A DNA stretch of 45,501 bases from Hyphomicrobiales bacterium (GTDB lineage: Bacteria; Pseudomonadota; Alphaproteobacteria; Rhizobiales; Beijerinckiaceae). A program made the translations under genes and the position numbers. Below, piece after piece: positions 28,927-37,011 of the stretch; the first letter of the stretch is position 1, and each line of letters starts with the position of its first letter. Under the pieces are notes generated by a model. The model saw only the letters and a list, made by a program, of their open reading frames with translations, did no database searches and was not told the DNA's origin. The stretch lies in contig JAFAQA010000148.1 in assembly GCA_019246665.1 (NCBI GenBank), positions 1 through 45,501 of the forward strand, read 5' to 3'.

Positions 28927-30324
28927 TTGATCGAAAAGAGCGCGAATTACGATGTGCTGATCGTCGGCGGCGGAAATGCCGCCATGTGCGCGGCGATCAG
29001 CGCGCGGCGCGCGGGCGCGCGCGTCCTCGTTCTCGAGGCTGCGCCGAAATTTTACCGCGGCGGCAATACACGTCACACGCGCAACATGCGCTGCGCCCAT
29101 GACGCTGCGACCGCGATCCTCACAGGCCCCTACACCGAAGCAGAGTTCTTCGACGATCTCATGCGCGTCACGCAGGGCGAGACCGATGAGGCGCTGGCGC
29201 GTCACATGATCCGTGAATCCAAGGCGATCCCCGATTGGCTCGTCGAGCAGGGCGTGCGCTGGCAACCCTCGCTCGGCGGCACGCTTTCTCTCGGCCGCAC
29301 GAACTCCTTCTTCCTCGGTGGCGGGCGCGCGATGCTGAATGCGCTTTACGACACCGCTGAGAGGCTCGGCGCCGAAGTTGCCTATGACTGCGAGGTCGTC
29401 GATCTTTCGATCGAGGATGGCATGTTCCTCTCCGCGACCATGGCGCGTGGCAAAGAACGCCTCGCAGTTCGCGCAACGACACTTATTGCCGCAGCTGGCG
29501 GCTTCGAGGCCAACCTTGAATGGATGAAGCAATATTGGGGGAAGACCGCGGATAATTTTCTCATCCGCGGCACGCCTTATAACCGGGGTTCGCTTCTCAA
29601 GCTGCTTCTGGCGAAGGGCGTGCAGGAGGTGGGCGATCCGACACAATGCCATGCGGTTGCGATCGACGCACGCGCTCCCAAATTCGACGGCGGCATCATC
29701 ACGCGGCTCGACTGTGTGATTTTTGGAATCGTGGTGAACAAGGATGCACGCCGCTTCTACGACGAGGGCGAGGACATCTGGCCGAAGCGATACGCGATCT
29801 GGGGACGCCTCGTCGCCGGCCAAAAGGATCAGATCGCCTTTATCGTCTTCGATGCCGCCTCGCGTGAGTTGTTCATGCCCTCGCTTTATCCTCCCATCGA
29901 GGCAAAGTCCTTGAGCGAGCTCGCGGCCCGGCTTGAGCTCGACTCGACAGCCTTCGAACACACGATGCGGGAGTTCAACGCGGCGGTGCGGCCGGGCACG
30001 TTCGACCACACGATCCTCGACGATTGCCGCACCGAAGGCCTCGTGCCGCCGAAATCCCATTGGGCGCGGCGCATCGAGCAACCTCCCTTTTTTGCCTATC
30101 CGGTGCGGCCCGGCATCACCTTCACCTATCTCGGAACGCGCGTGAACAAGGAGGCGCGCCTCATCATGCGCGACGGCAGGCCTTCAGCCAATATGTTCGC
30201 GGCGGGCGAGATCATGGCCGGCAACGTGCTCGGGCGCGGTTACGCGGCCGGCATTGGCATGACCATCGGCAGTGTCTTCGGACGCATCGCGGGACGGGAG
30301 GCCGCTGCCTATGCCCGCAACTGA
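28927..30324 (+). CDS. tcuA: FAD-dependent tricarballylate dehydrogenase TcuA
   Basis: YDVLIVGGGNAAMCAAISARRAGARVLVLEAAPKFYRGGNTRHTRNMRCAHD...MAGNVLGRGYAAGIGMTIGSVFGRIAGREAA. Followed by tcuB. TTG start. Confidence 0.9.
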   Translation: MIEKSANYDVLIVGGGNAAMCAAISARRAGARVLVLEAAPKFYRGGNTRHTRNMRCAHDAATAILTGPYTEAEFFDDLMRVTQGETDEALARHMIRESKAIPDWLVEQGVRWQPSLGGTLSLGRTNSFFLGGGRAMLNALYDTAERLGAEVAYDCEVVDLSIEDGMFLSATMARGKERLAVRATTLIAAAGGFEANLEWMKQYWGKTADNFLIRGTPYNRGSLLKLLLAKGVQEVGDPTQCHAVAIDARAPKFDGGIITRLDCVIFGIVVNKDARRFYDEGEDIWPKRYAIWGRLVAGQKDQIAFIVFDAASRELFMPSLYPPIEAKSLSELAARLELDSTAFEHTMREFNAAVRPGTFDHTILDDCRTEGLVPPKSHWARRIEQPPFFAYPVRPGITFTYLGTRVNKEARLIMRDGRPSANMFAAGEIMAGNVLGRGYAAGIGMTIGSVFGRIAGREAAAYARN

Positions 30325-31441
30325 GTTTGGCGCCACCGCGCCGCATTCGAGCGACGATCTCGCCGAGGCGGACCGGCTGATGACGATCTGCAATTCCTGT
30401 CGCTACTGCGAGGGATTATGCGCCGTCTTCCCGGCGATGGAGATGCGCCGCGCGTTCGCGGACGGCGATCTCAATTACTTAGCCAATCTCTGTCATGGGT
30501 GCGGCGCGTGCTATCACGATTGCCAATTTTCACCCCCGCACGAGTTCAACGTGAACGTGCCGCGCAGCTTGAGCCGCGTGCGGGCGCAATCCTATGCGAG
30601 CTATGCCTGGCCTCGCGCGCTCTCAAGCCTTTTTGCACGCAACGGGCTCGTGGTCGGCTTATCCTTGGCGCTCGCCGTCGCCGGCTTCCTCATCGGTTTC
30701 ACATTTCGCGATGGCCGAGCCACCCTCTTCGGCGCTCATGCAGGGCCGGGCGCTTTTTATGATGTGATGCCACACGGTGCCATGGTCGTGATTTTTGGCG
30801 GCGCATTCCTTTACGCTCTTCTCGCGCTCGTGATGGCGGCGCGTCATTTCTGGCAGGATATTGGTGAGGAACCGTCAGGACTGGCGGACCAGCGCTCACT
30901 TGCACAGGCAATGCGTGATGCTCTCGCACTGCGCTATCTCGACGGCGGCGGCTTGGGTTGCATGAATGAGGACGAGCGCCCGACTGATCGGCGCCGCTTC
31001 CATCATCACCTTACCTTCTACGGCTTCCTCGCCTGCTTTGCGGCCACATCGGTTGCCACGCTCTACCATTACCTTTTCGGCCGCGAAGCGCCCTATCCGA
31101 TCTACGATCTGCCGGTGCTTCTCGGCACACTCGGCGGCGTAGGCCTCGTCATCGGCTGCGCCGGTCTTTTCGCGGCGCGCTGGCGCCGAGAGCCCGCGAT
31201 CGCGGATGAAGAGCGGTTCGGCATGGATGTCGCGTTCATCGCCATGCTGTTTCTCACCGGTGCCTCGGGACTTGCACTACTGGCGCTCCGGGCAACGGTC
31301 GTCATGGGAATTGCTCTCGCGCTCCATCTCGGGGTGGTATTCGCTCTCTTCATCACCATGCCCTATGGCAAGTTCGTGCATGGCATTTATCGTTTTCTTG
31401 CCCTTCTGCGCTATGCGAAGGAGAGACGGAACTCGGGTTGA
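30311..31441 (+). CDS. tcuB: Tricarballylate utilization protein TcuB (Fe-S / membrane electron transfer)
   Basis: CNSCRYCEGLCAVFPAMEMRRAF...NLCHGCGACYHDCQFSPPHEFNVNVPRSLSRVR, followed by TM segments. Overlaps the tcuA stop. Confidence 0.9.
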   Translation: MPATEFGATAPHSSDDLAEADRLMTICNSCRYCEGLCAVFPAMEMRRAFADGDLNYLANLCHGCGACYHDCQFSPPHEFNVNVPRSLSRVRAQSYASYAWPRALSSLFARNGLVVGLSLALAVAGFLIGFTFRDGRATLFGAHAGPGAFYDVMPHGAMVVIFGGAFLYALLALVMAARHFWQDIGEEPSGLADQRSLAQAMRDALALRYLDGGGLGCMNEDERPTDRRRFHHHLTFYGFLACFAATSVATLYHYLFGREAPYPIYDLPVLLGTLGGVGLVIGCAGLFAARWRREPAIADEERFGMDVAFIAMLFLTGASGLALLALRATVVMGIALALHLGVVFALFITMPYGKFVHGIYRFLALLRYAKERRNSG

Positions 31442-31456
31442 GCGGGAATCAAGACG

Positions 31457-32878
31457 ATGCAGAATATCGAGCCTGTCTGGCGCTTCGTGGAGGCGAAGGA
31501 AGCGCGCTTCGTCGAGCTGAGCGACGAGGTCTGGGGCACCCCTGAGCTCAATTACCAGGAGCACCGTTCGGCCGCGGCTCATGTCGCGAGGCTCGAGCGC
31601 GAGGGATTCAAGGTCACGATGGGCATCGCCGGCTTGCCGACCGCGATGGTCGGAGAGGCAGGACAAGGCGGCCCCGTCATCGCGATCCTCGGCGAATATG
31701 ACGCGCTTCCCGGCCTCAGCCAGGCGGCCGGCGTCGCCGAGCGGCGGCCTCTGCCGCAAAGCCGCAACGGCCATGGTTGCGGCCACAACATGCTGGGGTC
31801 CGCCTCGCTTCTCGCCGCGACCGCGGTCAAGGATTGGCTCGCCGCGTCGGGTGTTGCGGGCCGCGTGCGCTATTTTGGGTGCCCGGCCGAGGAGGGAGGC
31901 TCGGGAAAAGGCTTCATGGTGCGCGAAGGCGCTTTCGAGGATGTCGATGTCGCGATTTGCTGGCATCCTTCCGCCTTCACGGGCGTCAACCGCCCCTTTT
32001 CGCTTGCCTGCGTCGAGATCGATTTCTCCTTCCTCGGGCGTTCGGCGCACGCCGCCGGTGCACCGCATCTTGGGCGAAGCGCGCTCGATGCGGTCGAGCT
32101 GATGAATGTCGGGGCCAATTACCTGCGAGAGCACATGCCTTCGACGGCGCGTCTCCATTATGCGCTGATCGACTCTGGCGGCATCGCGCCCAATGTGGTG
32201 CAAGCGAAAGCGGTGGTGCGCTATCTTGTTCGCGCCGGAACCCTCGGCGAGATGTGGGCCCTGGTCGCGCGCGTGAAGAAGGTCGCCGAAGGCGCTGCCT
32301 TGATGACCGAGACGCAAGTGACCGCGAGGCAGCTGAGCGGCGACGCCAATCTCGTGGGCAACGCTCCGCTCGAGGAGGCGATGTTCGCGAATATGATGCG
32401 ATTGGGGCCGCCGCGTTTCGATGTCGCGGACAAGGCATACGCCGCCGAGATCCAGAAGAGCTTGCGTCGCGAGGATATCGTGGCTGCCTATGGCCGTTTT
32501 GGCCTGCCGCCGAAAGAGGGCGAGACGCTGAGCGAAGAGATCTACCCGCTCGGCAGCGGCGTCGAGACATCGGTCGGCTCGACCGATGTGGGGACAGTGA
32601 GCTGGGTAGTGCCCACCGTCCAGTGCCGCGTCGCGTGCTACGCCATCGGCACACCGGGCCACTCATGGCAGCTCGTGGCGCAAGGCCTCTCGGGCCCGGC
32701 GCATAAAGGCCTCGCCTATGCGGCGAAGGTGATGGCGGGCACGGCGATCGATGTCTTAAGTGACGCTGATCTCCTGGCCCGTGCCCAGGCAGCGCACCGC
32801 GCCTTTCGAGCGGAGAATCCCTTCACCAATCCGATCGCGGATGATCTCGCACCGCCACTCGACATGGCCGCGCATTAG
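31457..32878 (+). CDS. M20 family amidohydrolase/peptidase (AbgB-like)
   Basis: AILGEYDALPGLSQAAG...NGHGCGHNMLGSASLLAA...YFGCPAEEGGSGKGFMVREGAF...GSTDVGTVSWVVPTVQCRVACYAIGTPGHSWQ. Starts 16 nt after the tcuB stop. Confidence 0.88.
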   Translation: MQNIEPVWRFVEAKEARFVELSDEVWGTPELNYQEHRSAAAHVARLEREGFKVTMGIAGLPTAMVGEAGQGGPVIAILGEYDALPGLSQAAGVAERRPLPQSRNGHGCGHNMLGSASLLAATAVKDWLAASGVAGRVRYFGCPAEEGGSGKGFMVREGAFEDVDVAICWHPSAFTGVNRPFSLACVEIDFSFLGRSAHAAGAPHLGRSALDAVELMNVGANYLREHMPSTARLHYALIDSGGIAPNVVQAKAVVRYLVRAGTLGEMWALVARVKKVAEGAALMTETQVTARQLSGDANLVGNAPLEEAMFANMMRLGPPRFDVADKAYAAEIQKSLRREDIVAAYGRFGLPPKEGETLSEEIYPLGSGVETSVGSTDVGTVSWVVPTVQCRVACYAIGTPGHSWQLVAQGLSGPAHKGLAYAAKVMAGTAIDVLSDADLLARAQAAHRAFRAENPFTNPIADDLAPPLDMAAH

Positions 32879-32921
32879 AGCATGAGGGAAAAGTGGAAGG
32901 CGCTTTTTCGAAAAGATCGGA
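32875..32921. repeat. Degenerate GAGCATGA-type intergenic repeat
   Basis: TTAGAGCATGAGGGAAAAGTGGAAGGCGCTTTTTCGAAAAGATCGG; resembles the classical AGAGCATGATCCGAAAAGTGG... repeat. Begins in the stop codon of the M20 gene. Confidence 0.45.
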
Positions 32922-33305
32922 GTTTATCAATAACCCGGTCTAAGAAATAACGGGCCCAAGTAAGTATCATCTCCACCGAAGCGGCGCGCTGGCTGGCCCG
33001 CGAGCGCAGCGATCTCACACCTCGATCCAAAGAGCGACGTCCTCGACCCCAAGAGGGTGTGCAGCGCACCTTTCATCGAGGACACCGTGAAAGACATCCC
33101 GAAATACGTAAGGGCGCCAAGGCGGCCGTTTCCCGCGTGACAGCTCCATCACTGCAGAAAAAAGGCCGCCTGCCTCGCGGCACTCGTCCGGTTCTCACGA
33201 GGCACGGCACTCCGCCGGTGAGCGGAGCACAGGCGCAGGTCTGATCCAGCCCGCCGCATGGCCGCACTATCGAGGGCGATCCATCTCCCTCCCATCACCG
33301 ACCCA

Positions 33306-33797
33306 TCACCGAGGGGCCGGGGCGTCATCAAGCCTGAACGACAGGGGCAGCGAGAAGAACAGGTTGCATGCGGTGAGTTCGGGCCCCGTCGGCCCCTGCC
33401 GCCAGAAGGGCCCTTCGATGTGCGCCGTAAAGCGGCCACTCCCCCGCTCCGTCATCGCCAGTAACGCATCCTCGGCGGCGCGACGCTCGGCGGGCGAAGG
33501 CTGATTCGGATGCTCGGGGTAGTAGGACGGTATGGTCAGGATGAGATAATCCATCCGGCACCCCGGCGCGGGGATCGGGATCGCGGATTTTCGCACCGCT
33601 ACCTCTCCTTGCGACCAGCGGTGACGCGTGCGGATTGCCTTCAGTCGCGGCCCTATCACGATATCCTCAGGGGAAAACGCCAGGGTCCAGGTCGGCATCG
33701 CCCCGGCCGGCGGAGCGGGTTCACCCGATGCCGCTTGCAGGGAAAGCAGCCCCAGCGCCATCAGCACCATCGCGCCATTTGTACGATGGCCATGCAT
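33306..33797 (-). CDS. Hypothetical secreted protein
   Basis: From ATG 33797: MHGHRTNGAMVLMALGLLSLQAASGEPAPPAG (signal peptide-like). Start overlaps the stop of the upstream LprI-like gene (TGATG). Confidence 0.6.
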   Translation of the reverse strand: MHGHRTNGAMVLMALGLLSLQAASGEPAPPAGAMPTWTLAFSPEDIVIGPRLKAIRTRHRWSQGEVAVRKSAIPIPAPGCRMDYLILTIPSYYPEHPNQPSPAERRAAEDALLAMTERGSGRFTAHIEGPFWRQGPTGPELTACNLFFSLPLSFRLDDAPAPR

Positions 33798-34846
33798 CAG
33801 CGGGGCGGAATGGAGAGTGCCGGCTTGGCGGCGAGATAGGGCGTGAGAGCGGACCATGGCACGAGGCAGCGCGGAGCGCCGATGCGATACGCGGGGCCGA
33901 GATCATCGTCCGCGAACTGGACCGAGATGCCCACGGACGTGACCAGCCAATTTTCCGCATCGCTCACTCGAGGAGCAAGCTTTGCCGGATCCTTGACATA
34001 ATTATCGACCCTATCCGGCTCTGCTTCGGCGATGAGATGTTTGAGACACACCTCGGCCATCGGTTCCGCCCATTGCTTCGTCTTGTCGAGCACATCCTCG
34101 GCGACCAGCGGACGGCTTTGCCGCTTCAGCCAGGTGACGGGAAAGGCCTCCGAGTCCGGGTGATTGCCGCCGCTCGCCACGGAATATTGTAGCGTGATCA
34201 GAATCGTTTCGTCGGTGATGGCGAGGTCGTCATAGTTCAGTTCGCGAGCGAAGCCGTTACGGTCCTTCCGCCACTCCTCCACCCTTTGGGCGATGTATTT
34301 GTTCCAGGCGCTCTCGGCCTCGTCGCGAGGATGATCGATTTGCGGATAGGCCAGGACACTAGTGTCAAAGCCGATGCCATAGCCAAACTTTTCCTCATCT
34401 GGGTCCGTTCGGGGATCAATGCTGTAGAGGACGATGCGGCGGACGAGAACGCCATCGACCATGCTTGAGGCCGCCGCCAAAGCGGAGAGACGGAGACTAT
34501 ACTCCGTTTCCAAGCATTCCTTCGGCGAACGCGAATACCAGCGCGGTTTTCTTTTGAAGCCATCGAGACGGCAAACGGTGGCGGCGTAGTGCAACCAAGC
34601 GCGCTCGTTGTCACGCAGGGCGGCGCGGCTGGCCTCGGATAGTGGCGCGAGCGCTTGCGCGAAAGCTGGGGCGAGCGCGTCATCGGCCTGCGAAAGCTCA
34701 GGCGTAGCGCAGACGGTCTTCTCGAAAACCGTTGCCGCCTTCTTGCAATCAAAGCTCGCGGCTTGCGCGGCGGCGTCCTGAAAGACGAATGCCAGGAGAA
34801 GTGCCAGGGCGATCCCTGCGCGCACCAAGAAAGCAATGCATGACAC
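33797..34846 (-). CDS. Secreted protein with an LprI-type (lysozyme-inhibitor-like) N-terminal domain and a DUF3298/RsiV-like C-terminal region
   Basis: Signal peptide, then FDCKKAATVFEKTVCATPELSQADDALAPAFAQALAPLSEASRAALRDNERAWLHYAATVCRL (LprI pattern), then a longer C-terminal domain. Confidence 0.72.
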   Translation of the reverse strand: MSCIAFLVRAGIALALLLAFVFQDAAAQAASFDCKKAATVFEKTVCATPELSQADDALAPAFAQALAPLSEASRAALRDNERAWLHYAATVCRLDGFKRKPRWYSRSPKECLETEYSLRLSALAAASSMVDGVLVRRIVLYSIDPRTDPDEEKFGYGIGFDTSVLAYPQIDHPRDEAESAWNKYIAQRVEEWRKDRNGFARELNYDDLAITDETILITLQYSVASGGNHPDSEAFPVTWLKRQSRPLVAEDVLDKTKQWAEPMAEVCLKHLIAEAEPDRVDNYVKDPAKLAPRVSDAENWLVTSVGISVQFADDDLGPAYRIGAPRCLVPWSALTPYLAAKPALSIPPR

Positions 34847-35761
34847 AGGCGACGCCCCTTCCGACCCCGATGGACGAGGGAGAGATTAGACTGTCACGCC
34901 GGCCGATTGATTACCATATGCGCTGGAAACAAGTCGTCATCGAGGGTTTCCCCTTCGTCGCCCGCTTGCGTTTGACCAACGTTCGCTTCGGCGAGACGCA
35001 ACCGCTGCCTTACGATGTCGCGGCACCGCTCGCAATCATCGAGACGGCTCCTTGGATCGGGAGCGATATGCGGGTCGCGATGCCGCAAGGGGCGAGGCTT
35101 CGTGTGCCGAGCTTAAGCGCGGGGTTCGAAACCGATCTCATTGAAATCACCGCCGATTTCGGCCGACGTAAGCCCACTCTAACAATATCGGCGCACGGCA
35201 GCTATCGGGCACCGAATCACTTGCGAACCTCCACATCGATAGCGTCGACGGGCGGATACTCTTTAGGGGAACGCCGCTACCAAAGGGACAAAAAGACGTC
35301 GCTTCGTGAATTTGAGCTTCGGAAAACTTTCCTTCCCGGGGGTGATGCCGACGCCGAGCGATGTCATCGGGCGGGCGGAGATCAGTGCTGAACTGATCGG
35401 CCCATGGCCGCCCGGACCGATGCGGGAGGCGCTCGCAACCTGGCGAGACAATGGCGGCGCCATCGACCTTCTGCTGGGCACACTTCGTTGGGGCAGGACC
35501 GAGATCTCAATCAGCGACGGCGTGCTGACACTCGATCAGGCGCTGCAACCAGCCGGTTCGTTCACGATCGATGCGCTCGCGGTCCCCGGGAGCCCGTCCG
35601 CACCGGAGGCCGAAGCGGCGGCAATTCTCTTGGCGCCCTTGCTGAAATCCGGCCACACGTCGCAACCCGTTCAGAAAGCGTACATCGAAAATGGCATGCT
35701 CATGCTTGCCACGAAAACTGCTCGCTCTGCCGCGCGTCATTTGGCCGTGATGGCGAGCTGA
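34840..35761 (+). pseudogene. DUF2125 domain protein remnant: 5' truncated and frameshifted twice
   Basis: Frame 1: MRWKQVVIEGFPFVARLRLTNVRFG...GFETDLIEITADFGRRKPTLTIS. Frame 3: ARQLSGTESLANLHIDSVDGRILFRGTPLPKGQK. Frame 2: VNLSFGKLSFPGVMPTPSDVIGRAEISAELIGPWPPGPMREALATWRDNGGAIDLLLGTLRWGRTEISISDGVLTLDQALQPAGSFTI. The pieces join into one DUF2125-like sequence; the usual N-terminal TM helix is missing. Confidence 0.68.
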
Positions 35762-35772
35762 GCGGCGGCATT

Positions 35773-35919
35773 TCACGTCTTTTCGTTCAGGCGCTCTCTA
35801 TACTCCCTCTTCTGTCGGTCGGCTTTCTCTTGCATTTTCCTCGCCCATTCCGGGAGAGGTGGGCTCGTTGCATCCGAATTTGAAAAATCCGATCCATTTA
35901 GCGGAAACGCCTCTCTCAT
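35773..35919 (-). CDS. Small hypothetical protein (48 aa), below the supplied ORF length cut-off
   Basis: MREAFPLNGSDFSNSDATSPPLPEWARKMQEKADRQKREYRERLNEKT*: ATG start and a charged amphipathic helix-like C-terminus. Not in the ORF track. Confidence 0.4.
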   Translation of the reverse strand: MREAFPLNGSDFSNSDATSPPLPEWARKMQEKADRQKREYRERLNEKT

Positions 35920-35993
35920 TCCTCGCGCCCGCGACCGTCGAGGCGCCGTCGGTCGATCTCAATCGTCAGCATCAGGCGCGCGCCACGTCTAAT

Positions 35994-36914
35994 CTAAGCT
36001 ACGCCTGGCGAGTGCGGCTTCTCCGTGCGCACGTCGCGAAGCGTGAGGCGCAAATTGCCCCCATGGCGGCGAAGCTGAGCCTTCGCCTCCTCGCGCCTGA
36101 CGCCGAGCGCCACGAGTGCAGCGAGCTTCACGTCGCCTTCTGCCTCGATGAGGGCTTGTCTGGCGCGGGCCGGGTCGCAACCTGCGATCCTCGCCACCAT
36201 GGCCTCGCTGCGCCGCCGCAACTTCGCGTTGGTGACGCGAAAATCAACCATCATGCCCTTGTAGACACGGCCGAGCCGCACCATCACGGCGGTCGAGAAG
36301 AGGTTGAGCACGATCTTCTGAGCCGTCCCGGCCTTCATCCGGGTCGAGCCGCCGATCACCTCCTCGCCGGTTTCGACGAGGATCGGGTGTTCGCTCGCTG
36401 CAAGTAGCGGCGCACCCGCATTGTTGGCGATGCCGATCGTGAGTGCGCCGCGCGTGCGTGCCTCGGTGAGCGCCGCGACCGTATAGGGCGTCGTGCCACT
36501 GGCCGCGATGCCGATGACCACATCGTGCTCGCCAAGATCGAGATCGCGGATGCGTGATTTCGCGTCTTCTTCCGAATCCTCCGCTCCTTCGATCGAGCAC
36601 CACAGGGCTTTGTCGCTTCCCGCGATGGCAAAGCCGATGCGCGCTTGCGACCAGTCGAAGGTCGGCGACAATTCCACTCCATCCTGCACCGCGACCCGGG
36701 CCGAAGTGCCGGCTCCCGCATAGATCAGACGCCCATGGCCGCGTGCGAGAAGGGCGGAAGCCGCCTCGACCGCGTCGGAAAGCGCCGGTAAAGCCGAACC
36801 CACCGCCGCGACGGCGGCGAGCTGGCCTTCATGGAGCGCCTTCAACACATCGAGCGTCGACCATTCGTCGAGGCCGGCGAAGCGACGGCTGAGGCTTTCG
36901 GTTCCGCTGGACAC
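35994..36914 (-). CDS. murQ: N-acetylmuramic acid 6-phosphate etherase
   Basis: GRLIYAGAGTSARVAVQDGVELSPTFDW...VVIGIAASGTTPYTVAALTEARTRGALTIGIANN...GEEVIGGSTRMKAGTAQKIVLNLFSTAVMVRLGRVYKGMMVDFRVTNAKLRRR. The track ORF extends to 37043; GTG 36914 with upstream GGAG is the more likely start. Confidence 0.93.
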   Translation of the reverse strand: MSSGTESLSRRFAGLDEWSTLDVLKALHEGQLAAVAAVGSALPALSDAVEAASALLARGHGRLIYAGAGTSARVAVQDGVELSPTFDWSQARIGFAIAGSDKALWCSIEGAEDSEEDAKSRIRDLDLGEHDVVIGIAASGTTPYTVAALTEARTRGALTIGIANNAGAPLLAASEHPILVETGEEVIGGSTRMKAGTAQKIVLNLFSTAVMVRLGRVYKGMMVDFRVTNAKLRRRSEAMVARIAGCDPARARQALIEAEGDVKLAALVALGVRREEAKAQLRRHGGNLRLTLRDVRTEKPHSPGVA

Positions 36915-37011
36915 CCTCGTCTCCAGGCGTTGAGGAGATCCGCTGCCGCGCGAGGTTAATCCCGAGCTGCCATCTGCTATATGGGGTGACCGCGTCCGAA
37001 GAGGAAAGGCA

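Noticed and set aside
28861-30081. 406-aa minus-strand ORF antisense to tcuA
   Set aside because: Complete overlap with TcuA, whose FAD motif and family signature are clear.
31277-32662. 461-aa minus-strand ORF antisense to the M20 gene
   Set aside because: Shadow ORF of a GC-rich gene with strong M20 motifs.
33280-33312. CCCATCACCGA CCCATCACCGA short direct repeat
   Set aside because: Only two ~11-nt units and not 7-nt periodic; too little to call a repeat family member.
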